A stretch of 8,831 bases of DNA from Spirochaetae bacterium HGW-Spirochaetae-7 (GTDB taxonomy: Bacteria; Spirochaetota; Spirochaetia; Treponematales; UBA12059), in assembly GCA_002839245.1 (NCBI GenBank), contig PGXR01000131.1, forward strand, positions 1-8,831, written 5' to 3'. The notes beneath the pieces were generated by a model that had not been told where the DNA came from, made no database searches, and saw only the letters and a list, made by a program, of their open reading frames with translations. The translations under genes were made by a program, and so were the position numbers. How positions within the stretch are numbered: position 1 is the stretch's first letter; every line of letters starts with the position of its first letter. Positions 1 to 6,771 of the stretch are shown piece after piece.

Positions 1-1007
1 TGGCCACGGACGGCCTCGATGGCCGCCGCGACGGCGTCGTCCCGCTCGGATCCGTCGAAGTCGATGAATATCGCATAGTCGCCGGGTTCGTCGGGCACCG
101 ATTCGATCCTGGTCAGGTTGATGCCGGACTTCGCGAACACCTCAAGTACACCGAAGAGCGCGCCTGCCTTGTCGTCGGTGAAGAACACCGCGGAACACTT
201 GTTGGCGCTGACGGCGTTTGCCGCTTCCTTGGCGAGCACGAAAAAACGGGTCCGGTTGCAGGAAGAGTCCTGTATGCCTTCCTTGATGATTTCGAGGCCG
301 TAAAGCTCGGAGGCGAACCGGCTCGCGACCGCCGCGGCACCCTTGGGACGGTCCTCGGCGAGCATCCTGGCGGCACCGGCCGTGTCGAACCATTCGACGG
401 CGTCAAGCTTGTTGCGTTCGAGGAATCGCCTGCATTGCGAAAGCGCCTGGATGTGGGAATACGCCGTCCTTATGTCACGGTGGTCCTGGCCGGGGGCGGC
501 AAGCAGGCAATGGACGATGGGCATGTCTATGGCGGCGACCACCCGCAGCTGGGTCGTCACGAGAATCGAGTTGACCTGGCCCACGATGCCGCCGAGGGTA
601 TTCTCCACCGGCACTATGCCAAAATCGAGATCGCCGGACAGTACCGCGTCGAAGACCTGCGAGAATTCCTGGAACGGTATCGTAGCCGCTTCGGGGTCCC
701 AGGCGCGGGCGGCCGACTCGCTGTAGGCGCCGTGCATGCCCTGGAAGCCGACGAGCTTGAGGGCACGGTCCTGTACAGCCTTGCTCTCAGCCATGATGCT
801 CTTGTACAGGCCCGCGGTGAATTCGCGGCCGGCCAGGCAGCCGGCGCGCGTGGCCACCCTTTCGAGCACCTCGGCTTCGCGCGTGCGGTCGAGGGTGCCG
901 GTCTTGTGCCGCCTTGTCAGGAGACCCTTCTCGAGCCGTTCGTCAAGGAGGGCCATGATGCGCGTGTCGATCCTGTCGATATCCTGCCTGAGTCCTTCGA
1001 GTGTCAT
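1..1007 (-). CDS. pheA: Bifunctional chorismate mutase/prephenate dehydratase (P-protein), 3' end cut by window edge
   Basis: Converts chorismate to prephenate and then to phenylpyruvate, the committed branch to phenylalanine. 335 residues are visible and the C-terminus lies beyond base 1. An AroQ-type chorismate mutase domain spans about residues 1-82, with the expected basic and polar residues R7, R24, K35, R43, E44, S75 and Q79. The dehydratase domain (about 85-258) carries VENT-like (VPVENTLGG), QALSQC and catalytic TRF (T253) motifs. An ACT regulatory domain follows from about 272, with GALF at 282-285 and ESVP at 302-305 where the family usually has GAL(V) and ESRP. The ATG at 1007 is chosen because AAAGGA sits just upstream and it overlaps the aroC stop by 4 bases (ATGA). 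Last visible gene of the aro operon. The arginine-to-valine change in ESRP may alter phenylalanine feedback (inference). Confidence 0.95.
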   Translation of the reverse strand, partial: MTLEGLRQDIDRIDTRIMALLDERLEKGLLTRRHKTGTLDRTREAEVLERVATRAGCLAGREFTAGLYKSIMAESKAVQDRALKLVGFQGMHGAYSESAARAWDPEAATIPFQEFSQVFDAVLSGDLDFGIVPVENTLGGIVGQVNSILVTTQLRVVAAIDMPIVHCLLAAPGQDHRDIRTAYSHIQALSQCRRFLERNKLDAVEWFDTAGAARMLAEDRPKGAAAVASRFASELYGLEIIKEGIQDSSCNRTRFFVLAKEAANAVSANKCSAVFFTDDKAGALFGVLEVFAKSGINLTRIESVPDEPGDYAIFIDFDGSERDDAVAAAIEAVRG

Positions 1008-2044
1008 GATGGTTTCCTTTTCATTCCGATTGTACGGGCCTTAGCGCCCGCGGTTCCGCTTCCGGCTCCCCTGGAACGGGCCTGGAGCTCGAGGTCGGCA
1101 AGCACGACGGCGAGCGCCGCCTCCAGGACGACGGCTGCCCGCAAGGCGATGCAGGCGTCGTGCCTGCCCGGTGACGACAGTTCCCCTATGGCGCCGGTCT
1201 CGAAGTTCCAGGTATTCTGGACCTTGCGTATCGACGACGCGGGCTTCATCGCGACGCGTACCTGGAGTTCGTTGCCGTTGGTGATGCCTCCGTTGACGCC
1301 TCCCGAACCGTTCTTCGCAGTAGCGCCGTCCCCGGCGACTATGGGGTCGTTGTGCTCGCTGCCGCGCATCGCCGCCGCCGCGAAGCCGTCCCCGAATTCC
1401 ACGCCGCGAACGCCGGGAACCGCGAAGAGAGCCTGGGCGACGAGGCCCTCGACTGACCCGAAGAACGGCTCGCCGAGCCCCGCCCCCGCACCTTTGACGC
1501 GCAGTTCGACAATGGCGCCTACCGAGTCGCCCGAGTCGGCGGCCTCGCGTGCGGCGGCCGCTACGTCGGCCTTCCCGCCGGCCTCCAGTATCGTCGTCGA
1601 GAACGTGGCCCCTGTAAGCAGGCGCTTGGCCACGACCCCCGCGGCAACGAGGCCGGCGGTCACGCGGCCGGAGAAGTGGCCCGAGCCCCGCGGGTCAGCG
1701 AAGCCGTCATAGCGGATTCTGGCGGTATAGTCCGCGTGGCCCGGGCGCGGCATCGCTGAGAATGGCGCGTAGTCGCCGGAGCGCTTGTCCTCGTTCCTGA
1801 AGACGATGCACAGCGGCGAGCCCGTCGTACGGCCGTCGTATAGCCCCGACAGGAACTCCGGGACGTCGGCCTCCACCCGCGGAGTCGTGCCGTCCGCGCC
1901 TGAGCGCCTGCGGGCAAGGTCCGGCTCGAAATCAGCCTCCGAAAGCGGCATTCCAGCCGGGACGCCGTCAATGACGACGCCTATCGCCGGCCCGTGGGAC
2001 TCGCCCAGGATTTCTACCCGCAACAGCGTACCTATCGCATTCAT
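1004..2044 (-). CDS. aroC: Chorismate synthase
   Basis: Catalyses the last shikimate-pathway step, 5-enolpyruvylshikimate-3-phosphate to chorismate, using reduced FMN in the cytoplasm. The 346-residue length is normal. Family signatures are visible: GESHG at 14-18 (H17) followed by IGVVIDGVP; RPGHAD at 99-104 (H102); GSGHFSGRVTAGLVAAG at about 119-135; GSEHND at 227-232; GGVNGGITNG at 247-256; and RHDACI at 293-298, where RHDP is more common. The last roughly 25 residues are a basic, low-complexity tail. The ATG start has a perfect AGGAGG at 2050-2055, five bases upstream, inside the end of aroB, and the start overlaps the aroB stop by 4 bases. The product is the direct substrate of the downstream pheA protein. 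Confidence 0.97.
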   Translation of the reverse strand: MNAIGTLLRVEILGESHGPAIGVVIDGVPAGMPLSEADFEPDLARRRSGADGTTPRVEADVPEFLSGLYDGRTTGSPLCIVFRNEDKRSGDYAPFSAMPRPGHADYTARIRYDGFADPRGSGHFSGRVTAGLVAAGVVAKRLLTGATFSTTILEAGGKADVAAAAREAADSGDSVGAIVELRVKGAGAGLGEPFFGSVEGLVAQALFAVPGVRGVEFGDGFAAAAMRGSEHNDPIVAGDGATAKNGSGGVNGGITNGNELQVRVAMKPASSIRKVQNTWNFETGAIGELSSPGRHDACIALRAAVVLEAALAVVLADLELQARSRGAGSGTAGAKARTIGMKRKPS

Positions 2045-3087
2045 GGCATCCTCCTAACAAAGTCGCGCAGCTCCTCGAGCGGAACCGGTTCTATCCGGAC
2101 GTCGCCTATTGCCATCGGCATGGCGAAGAGCACGTCCTGCCCGAGGCGCTTCTTGTCGCTCGCCATGGCAAGCGCGACTGCGTCGCGGAAGACCGCCGGC
2201 GACAGCTCGCTGGATTCGGGGGAGGCTTTCCTTGCTTCCTCGAGGCTGACCGGCATGCCCAGCTTCCGTAGCAGCGCGATGATGCGCCCGGCATCGTCCG
2301 GCGATCCACCGCGTTCGATCGCCAGGCCGAGCGCCGCGGCCAGTCCGGTCGCGACGCAGGCGCCGTGAGGCAGGCAGGCGATGGCTTCGACGCCGTGGCC
2401 TACGGTATGCCCGAGATTCAGCGTGCGCCGCTTCCCCGTCTCCCGCTCGTCCGCCTCGGCGACGGCCGACTTGAAGGCTATCGAGCGTCCGATGATGGGG
2501 CCGAGCGCATCCCTGTCGATGACGCCGTGAGAGTCGACCGCGCGCTCGATGGCCGACAGATGGGCATCGCCGTCGATGATGCCATGCTTGACGGCTTCGA
2601 CGAGTCCGCAGGCGAGGTCGAAGTCGGGCAAGCCGGAAAGGAGTCCGGGGTCGACCAGCACGAAGCGAGGCTGGCAGAAGCATCCAATGAGGTTTTTCCA
2701 GCCGCGGAAGTCGATGCCGTTCTTGCCGCCGACCGACGCGTCGACCATCGCGAGCAGGGTGGTGGGAACGAAGCCGAAGTCGATGCCGCGCAGCCACGTG
2801 GAGGCGGCAAACCCTGCCAGGTCGGAGACGCTGCCGCCCCCGATGCCGACGACCGTCCAGTCGCGCCCGACGCCGAGTTCCAGGAAACGGCCGTAGAGGA
2901 GGTCGAGCGACTCCAGGCTCTTGGCCGCCTCGCCCCTTTCGACGATGGCGACGCGTCCGGGATCGAAGCCGGGAGGCACGAAGCCCGCCGTGAGCTCGTC
3001 GGCGACGATGACCGTCGTCGACGGCTCTGCCGAGGCGCCAAGGTCCGTGACGGAGGTGAACCGTATCGTCGAGCTTGCCGGCTTCAC
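2041..3087 (-). CDS. aroB: 3-dehydroquinate synthase
   Basis: Catalyses the second shikimate-pathway step, DAHP to 3-dehydroquinate, using NAD and a divalent metal. 348 residues, normal for the family. Visible are the NAD-binding GGGSVSDLAGF (83-93), PTTLLAMVDASVGGKNGID (108-126), EAVKHG (164-169), the GKRRTLNLGHTVGH block (218-231) and DKKRLG near the C-terminus. Likely metal ligands are E164, H227 and H241 (LPHG). The start is GTG at 3087, overlapping the TGA of the upstream DAHP synthase gene by 4 bases (GTGA); GGAGGA lies about six bases upstream. The N-terminal 75 residues are less conserved, as usual in this family. The preceding and final steps of the pathway are encoded by its immediate neighbours. 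Confidence 0.97.
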   Translation of the reverse strand: MKPASSTIRFTSVTDLGASAEPSTTVIVADELTAGFVPPGFDPGRVAIVERGEAAKSLESLDLLYGRFLELGVGRDWTVVGIGGGSVSDLAGFAASTWLRGIDFGFVPTTLLAMVDASVGGKNGIDFRGWKNLIGCFCQPRFVLVDPGLLSGLPDFDLACGLVEAVKHGIIDGDAHLSAIERAVDSHGVIDRDALGPIIGRSIAFKSAVAEADERETGKRRTLNLGHTVGHGVEAIACLPHGACVATGLAAALGLAIERGGSPDDAGRIIALLRKLGMPVSLEEARKASPESSELSPAVFRDAVALAMASDKKRLGQDVLFAMPMAIGDVRIEPVPLEELRDFVRRMP

Positions 3088-3914
3088 GGCGTATCCTCCG
3101 CGGCCAGCTCCGCCATGGTTCGCCGCATTACGGCGACCTTCCGCATCAGCCGGCCGAAGGCCTCCGGCGACAGCTGCTGGTCCTTGTCGCTCATCGCCGA
3201 CGACGGGTCGATGTGGACCTCTATCTCGAGTCCGTCTGCGCCCGCGGCGACCGCGGCGAGGCTCATGGGCTCTATCAGCGAAAGCACGCCGGTACCGTGG
3301 GACGGGTCGACGAAGATGGGCAGGTGGCTTATCGTCTTGGCAGACGGCACTATCGAAAGGTCGAGGGTGTTCCTGGTGTACGTCTCAAAGCTTCGTATGC
3401 CGCGCTCGCAGAGTATGACGTTGGGGTTGCCCTCCGCCAGGATGTACTCGGCGCAGTTCAGCCATTCCTCGAGCGTCGAGTACATGCCCCGCTTGAGGAG
3501 TATCGGCCGGCCCGATTTTCCCGCCTCGCGGAGCAGCGAGAAATTCTGCATGTTGCGTGCGCCTATCTGCAGGATGTCGGCGTACTCGCCGACCCATGAG
3601 ACGTCGCGCGTGTCTATCACCTCGGTGACGATTGGCAATCCCGTCTCGCGCCTCGCCTTGTCGAGTATCTTGAGCCCCTTGAGGCCCAGGCCCTGGAACG
3701 CGTACGGCGATGTCCGCGGCTTGAAAGCGCCGCCGCGGAGCATGTTCGCTCCGGCTTCCTTGACCGCCACCGCGGTGCGCACGAGCTGGTCCTCCGACTC
3801 GACGGCGCATGGCCCGGCGATGACGATGAAATCCACGCCGATGCGGAGCTTGCCCACTTCTATGACGGTTCTCTCGCCCCCCGGCTTTTGGCCGGTGAGC
3901 TTCAGATTCTTCAT
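3084..3914 (-). CDS. aroF: DAHP synthase (type I-beta, Kdo8P-synthase-like), catalytic domain only
   Basis: Condenses phosphoenolpyruvate and erythrose 4-phosphate to DAHP, the entry step of aromatic biosynthesis. From the ATG at 3914 it is 276 residues. Motifs: IAGPCAVES (32-40), LRGGAFKPRTSPYAFQG (59-75), LQIGARNMQN (116-124), LLKRGM (139-144), DPSHG (203-207) and GLEIEVH (228-234). Predicted metal ligands are C36, H206, E232 and D243. As I recall the Thermotoga maritima enzyme, its ligands are C102, H272, E298 and D309, a constant offset of 66, so the ferredoxin/ACT-like regulatory domain present there is missing here. A GTG at 3923 could add three residues, but the ATG at 3914 has better-spaced AAAGGTG. 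First gene of the operon. The symbol aroF follows loose usage for this family. Confidence 0.95.
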   Translation of the reverse strand: MKNLKLTGQKPGGERTVIEVGKLRIGVDFIVIAGPCAVESEDQLVRTAVAVKEAGANMLRGGAFKPRTSPYAFQGLGLKGLKILDKARRETGLPIVTEVIDTRDVSWVGEYADILQIGARNMQNFSLLREAGKSGRPILLKRGMYSTLEEWLNCAEYILAEGNPNVILCERGIRSFETYTRNTLDLSIVPSAKTISHLPIFVDPSHGTGVLSLIEPMSLAAVAAGADGLEIEVHIDPSSAMSDKDQQLSPEAFGRLMRKVAVMRRTMAELAAEDTP

Positions 3915-3929
3915 GCCGTACACCTTTCA

Positions 3930-3953
3930 CCGGATCATCCGGGTACCTTTCAC
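3930..3953 (-). promoter_or_regulatory. Palindrome and repeated GTGAAAGGT in the aroF leader (possible operator)
   Basis: A perfect 6-bp inverted repeat around one base (CCGGAT-C-ATCCGG, 3930-3942) lies just upstream of the aroF ribosome binding site. It is bracketed by two identical 9-base words, ACCTTTCAC on the plus strand (GTGAAAGGT on the minus strand), at 3922-3930 and 3945-3953. The copy nearer the gene supplies the ribosome binding site. The arrangement could be a repressor site or a small leader structure; no known operator is recognised. Confidence 0.3.
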
Positions 3954-3983
3954 TTGAACAATCATCGCCCGAGGGCGTATACC
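3954..3983 (+). promoter_or_regulatory. Candidate promoter for the aminotransferase gene
   Basis: TTGAAC at 3954-3959 and TATACC at 3978-3983 match the sigma-70 -35 and -10 boxes at four of six bases each, with an 18-base spacer. The predicted start would leave a leader of about 35 bases before the ATG at 4027, which has GGAAGGA about seven bases upstream. A small GC palindrome (CGCCC-GA-GGGCG, 3966-3977) lies in the spacer. Confidence 0.35.
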
Positions 3984-3989
3984 AAGTCC
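3976..3989 (-). promoter_or_regulatory. Candidate extended -10 promoter for the aro operon
   Basis: On the minus strand TGG-TATACG (TATACG at 3981-3976) forms an extended -10 element; the position 17 bases further upstream (CGTGGC) is a poor -35. It overlaps the plus-strand -10 candidate on the same GTATAC core, so the two divergent promoters may compete for RNA polymerase. Weak evidence based on sequence match only. Confidence 0.3.
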
Positions 3990-4026
3990 TGTCGGGCTGC
4001 CACGAGTCCGCAGGAAGGATACCGCC

Positions 4027-5238
4027 ATGAGCTCCCTGTCGTCGAGGGCGGCCGCCATCGAGCCGTCCCGCACCATCGCAATGAACCAACGCGCCCGCGA
4101 CCTGTCGGCTGCTGGCCATGACATCGTCGACCTGACGGTCGGCGAACCCGATTTCCATCCCCCAGCCCACGTCCGCGAGGCCGCCGCCAGGGCGATATCC
4201 GGCGGAGCCGACCGATATACCCCGGTGGCCGGCGAAATCGCCCTCCGCGAGGCGATATCACGGAAACTGTCTCGGGACGCTGGACTCGCATACCCTCCCG
4301 CCGCCATCATGGTCTCGTGCGGCGCCAAGAGCGCCCTGTGCAACGCCTTCCTTGCTCTCGCCGGCCCCGGCGACGAGGTACTCATACCCACGCCCGCCTG
4401 GCTGTCGTACGCGGAGATGGCAAAGCTCGCCGGCGCGACTCCCGTTTTCCTGCCGACCTCCGCCGCCGACGGGTACAAGCCGCTTCCCGAGGCCATCGCA
4501 TCCGCCATCACTGGCCGGACGCGCATCCTGGTCCTCTGCTCTCCATCCAATCCCACGGGCGCCGTCCTCGACCGCGCCGAACTCGAGGCGATCGCGGCAG
4601 TACTAACCCGCTTTCCCGAGGTCTGGGTGCTGTCGGATGAAATCTACGAACGCATCCGTTACGTTCCCGAGGTTCCGAGTCCCGCGTCGATAAAGTCGAT
4701 CGCCGACCGCGTCATCGTCGTCGGTGGGCTGTCCAAGTCCCACGCGATGACAGGATGGCGGCTTGGCTTCCTCGCCGGCCCGAGAGCCGTGGTGGCCGCG
4801 TGCGTGGCCATACAGGGCCAAAGCACCACCTGCGCGCCGTCGATAAGCCAAAGAGCAGCAATCGCCGCCCTGGACGGCGACCAGTCCCCGGTCGAAGCCA
4901 TGGCGGCGGCCTTCAAAGCGCGCCGGGACCGGGCGTACGCCAGGCTTGCGGCCATCCCTGGAATCAAGCTCCGCTCTCCTGATGGAGCGTTCTACCTTTT
5001 CCCCGATGTGTCATCGCTGTACGGCCTCTCCTGCCGCGGCAAGCGCATTGAATCCTCTGATGACTTCTGCCTCTACCTCCTCGAGCAAGCCGGCGTGGCA
5101 TTGGTGCCAGGTTCGGCCTTCGGTGACGACGCCTGCGTGCGCTTGTCGTTCGCGGCGTCAGACGCCGCCATCGACCAGGCCTTGGGACGCATCGAGGCCG
5201 CGGTAGGCGCCTTGCGCAGCGCGGGCGTCGAGCGCTGA
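4027..5238 (+). CDS. Pyridoxal-phosphate-dependent class I aminotransferase (aspartate/aromatic type)
   Basis: A cytoplasmic fold-type I aminotransferase of 403 residues, full length for subfamily I-beta. Visible landmarks are VGEPDF (38-43), RYTPVAG (63-69), CGAKSAL (98-104, cofactor phosphate region), SNPTG (174-178, N175), DEIYE (204-208, D204 and Y207), SKSHAMTGWRLGF (236-248) with the Schiff-base lysine K237, and R372 in VRLSFA, the expected substrate carboxylate-binding arginine. The start has GGAAGGA upstream and the family alignment begins within the first 15 residues. It is divergent from the aro operon that makes phenylpyruvate, so transamination of phenylpyruvate, prephenate or oxaloacetate is the likely role (inference). 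Substrate specificity within this subfamily cannot be read from motifs, so no gene symbol is given. Confidence 0.93.
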   Translation: MSSLSSRAAAIEPSRTIAMNQRARDLSAAGHDIVDLTVGEPDFHPPAHVREAAARAISGGADRYTPVAGEIALREAISRKLSRDAGLAYPPAAIMVSCGAKSALCNAFLALAGPGDEVLIPTPAWLSYAEMAKLAGATPVFLPTSAADGYKPLPEAIASAITGRTRILVLCSPSNPTGAVLDRAELEAIAAVLTRFPEVWVLSDEIYERIRYVPEVPSPASIKSIADRVIVVGGLSKSHAMTGWRLGFLAGPRAVVAACVAIQGQSTTCAPSISQRAAIAALDGDQSPVEAMAAAFKARRDRAYARLAAIPGIKLRSPDGAFYLFPDVSSLYGLSCRGKRIESSDDFCLYLLEQAGVALVPGSAFGDDACVRLSFAASDAAIDQALGRIEAAVGALRSAGVER

Positions 5239-5258
5239 CCAAGGTGCTCGCGCCTCAG

Positions 5259-5297
5259 GCAGCCGGGACTCGACCCAGGCTCACCCCGCCCGGCTGC
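5259..5297 (+). terminator. GC-rich hairpin downstream of the aminotransferase gene
   Basis: A perfect 9-bp inverted repeat (GCAGCCGGG at 5259-5267, CCCGGCTGC at 5289-5297) encloses a 21-base loop, starting 20 bases after the aminotransferase stop. There is no T-tract after it, so it is not a classical intrinsic terminator. It may act in 3' end stabilisation or weak termination. Confidence 0.35.
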
Positions 5298-5424
5298 GCC
5301 GCGAAGGAGCCCTACGCCGTATAGAGGAAATAAAAATAGAAGTTGTAGTGCGCGGGCGAATCGCCGCGTGGAAGAGGAGTTGGTACCTGTCGTCCGGTAG
5401 CCATGGACAAACCCTAGCATGGCC

Positions 5425-5468
5425 AAAAAAAAGAATCAAGTTACTATCGACAGTAACTTGATTCTTTT
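5425..5468 (-). terminator. Intrinsic terminator of trxA
   Basis: A perfect stem of at least 15 bp (5431-5445 with 5452-5466, extendable to 17 bp) has a 6-base loop. On the minus strand the right-hand arm leads into a run of eight T residues (the A run at 5425-5432). It lies about 30 bases after the trxA stop. The stem itself is AT-rich, unlike the surroundings. On the plus strand the tail is only TT before GA, so termination of readthrough from the aminotransferase side would be weaker. Confidence 0.92.
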
Positions 5469-5497
5469 GATCGTACGGACTATTTCGTGGCCGATGC

Positions 5498-5821
5498 TCA
5501 GAGCTGGTCGGCGAACAGCTTCTCGATGGCTTTCTTGGGCAAGGCGCCGGGCTGCTGGCGAATCATCTTGCCGCCGTTGTAAACCATCAACGTTGGAATC
5601 GAAATTATGTTGAACCGGCCAGCCAGCTCGGCTTCGTTGTCGACGTTGACGTTGCCGACCTTGAGCTTGCCTTCGTAGGCCTTGGCCAGCTCGTCGACGT
5701 GCGGCGCTATCATCCGGCACGGCATGCACCATTCGGCCCAGAAGTCGATAAGTACCGGGATCGGAGACTGCTCAACCTCAGCAGCGAAATTTTTCGATGT
5801 CAGTTCAATTCCTGCGCTCAT
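5498..5821 (-). CDS. trxA: Thioredoxin with WCMPC active site
   Basis: A small cytoplasmic thiol-disulfide oxidoreductase, 107 residues, standard thioredoxin length. The active site is FWAEWCMPCRMIAP, with redox cysteines C32 and C35. The cis-proline loop SIPTLMVY (P76) and the C-terminal GALPKKAIEKLF helix are typical. The residue after the first cysteine is methionine where classical thioredoxins have glycine (WCGPC), which may shift redox potential or partner choice (inference). The ATG at 5821 follows AGGAGG with a nine-base spacer. It lies 116 bases downstream of pirin with its own promoter candidate and a strong terminator, so it is probably transcribed both alone and by readthrough. 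Reduction by a thioredoxin reductase is expected, but no reductase gene is in the window. Confidence 0.97.
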   Translation of the reverse strand: MSAGIELTSKNFAAEVEQSPIPVLIDFWAEWCMPCRMIAPHVDELAKAYEGKLKVGNVNVDNEAELAGRFNIISIPTLMVYNGGKMIRQQPGALPKKAIEKLFADQL

Positions 5822-5887
5822 TGTCCGTTTCCTCCTGGGGTCGAGCGGTTGGCCCGTTCAGGGCGCACTCGGCTGTTTCAATGATAG

Positions 5888-5917
5888 AAGGTACATACTC
5901 GGGCGGGTCGATGTCAA
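5888..5917 (-). promoter_or_regulatory. Candidate promoter for trxA
   Basis: On the minus strand a perfect consensus TTGACA (5917-5912) is followed after 18 bases by TACCTT (5893-5888), three of six matches to the -10 box. It lies in the pirin-trxA gap, giving a leader of roughly 60 bases. The -35 match is the main support. Confidence 0.45.
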
Positions 5918-5937
5918 ATGGGGCACCACCGCACCGG

Positions 5938-6762
5938 TCACGCCTTGATGAAGGTCCCCTCGTCGAGCTCGTGGAAGGCCTGCGCCAGTTCCTCGCGCGT
6001 GTTCATGACGATGGGGCCGCCCCAGGCTATCGGTTCGCCCAGCGGCGGGGCGTGCACGAATATGAAGCGCGCGCCTTCTGGACCGGCTTCAAGGCGCGCC
6101 GTGTCACCGTCGCCCAGGAGCACGCAGGTTCCCGCATCATGAGAATTCAACGTACCCGAGAGGATGTACTGGAAGGCGGTACGGCCCGGTTCCGCTTCGA
6201 GCTCTATGGCCGCACCTGGAAAGAGGGTGACATCGAGGTAGACGGGGCTCCTGGCCACGCCAATGACCGGACCGCTCGCTTCGCCCCATTTCCCAGCAAG
6301 CACGCGGACCTCGCCGGAGCCGGTAGGCACTACGGGTACTTCGACGGCGGTGGCGCCGCGGTAGGCCGGTGGCCGCATCTTTTCTCTTCTTGCCAGGTTG
6401 ACCCATAGCTGGAGCCCGTGGACGCCGCGCGGGGAGCGCTGTGGCATCTCCTCGTGGATTATGCCCGAGCCGGCACTCATCCATTGCAGGTCTCCCGGCC
6501 CGATGACCCCGCCGTTCCCGAGCGAGTCGCCGTGCCGCACCGAGCCTTCGAGCAGGTAGGTCACCGTCTCGATGCCGCGGTGCGGGTGCATGGGGAAGCC
6601 GGGCAGGTAGTCCGCCGGATCGTCCGAGCCGAACGCGTCGAGAAGGAGGAAGGGGTCGAAGCGCGCTGCCTCGTCGTGCCCGAATATCCTCTGGAGCTTG
6701 ACGCCCGCTCCGTCGTAGGCTGTCCGCCCCCGGATAAAAAGAACCTCTTCGCGAAAGGCCAT
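5938..6762 (-). CDS. Pirin-family cupin protein
   Basis: A 274-residue bicupin of the pirin family, cytoplasmic; members have been linked to quercetin dioxygenase activity and to oxidative-stress or metabolic regulation, so the exact role is open. Metal-binding residues are clear: HPHRGIET (H59, H61) and GSGIIHEEM (H103, E105), matching the three-His-one-Glu iron site of human pirin (H56, H58, H101, E103, from memory). GLQLWVNL follows at about 116-123. The second cupin half (about 145-270) is more divergent, as usual. The ATG at 6762 has GAGGT with a six-base spacer. It begins nine bases after the in-frame stop of the broken peroxidase and four bases after the shifted-frame stop, so both probably share a transcript. 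Pairing with peroxidase and thioredoxin genes suggests a redox-stress setting (inference). Confidence 0.93.
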   Translation of the reverse strand: MAFREEVLFIRGRTAYDGAGVKLQRIFGHDEAARFDPFLLLDAFGSDDPADYLPGFPMHPHRGIETVTYLLEGSVRHGDSLGNGGVIGPGDLQWMSAGSGIIHEEMPQRSPRGVHGLQLWVNLARREKMRPPAYRGATAVEVPVVPTGSGEVRVLAGKWGEASGPVIGVARSPVYLDVTLFPGAAIELEAEPGRTAFQYILSGTLNSHDAGTCVLLGDGDTARLEAGPEGARFIFVHAPPLGEPIAWGGPIVMNTREELAQAFHELDEGTFIKA

Positions 6763-6771
6763 GTCGTTACC

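Noticed and set aside
435..1712. Plus-strand open frame (425 codons) opposite pheA and aroC
   Set aside because: Antisense shadow: low-complexity alanine/proline-rich translation with no ribosome binding site, over strongly supported minus-strand genes.
2365..3957. Long plus-strand open frame (530 codons) opposite aroB and the DAHP synthase gene
   Set aside because: It is antisense to two genes with complete family motifs, has no recognisable domain and is explained by high GC and codon bias in the true genes.
5245..5300. tRNA-like T-arm on the minus strand (GGGTCGAGTCCC)
   Set aside because: The loop has only six bases and there is no matching acceptor, D or anticodon arm; the sequence is better explained by the 9-bp hairpin after the aminotransferase gene.
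5400..5423. 6-bp inverted repeat GCCATG / CATGGC next to the trxA terminator
   Set aside because: Short arms with a 12-base loop, located after the much stronger terminator on the minus strand; no role can be supported.
5419..5613. Small plus-strand open frame starting MAKKKN
   Set aside because: It begins inside the A-tract and stem of the trxA terminator and runs antisense into trxA; no ribosome binding site and no family resemblance.
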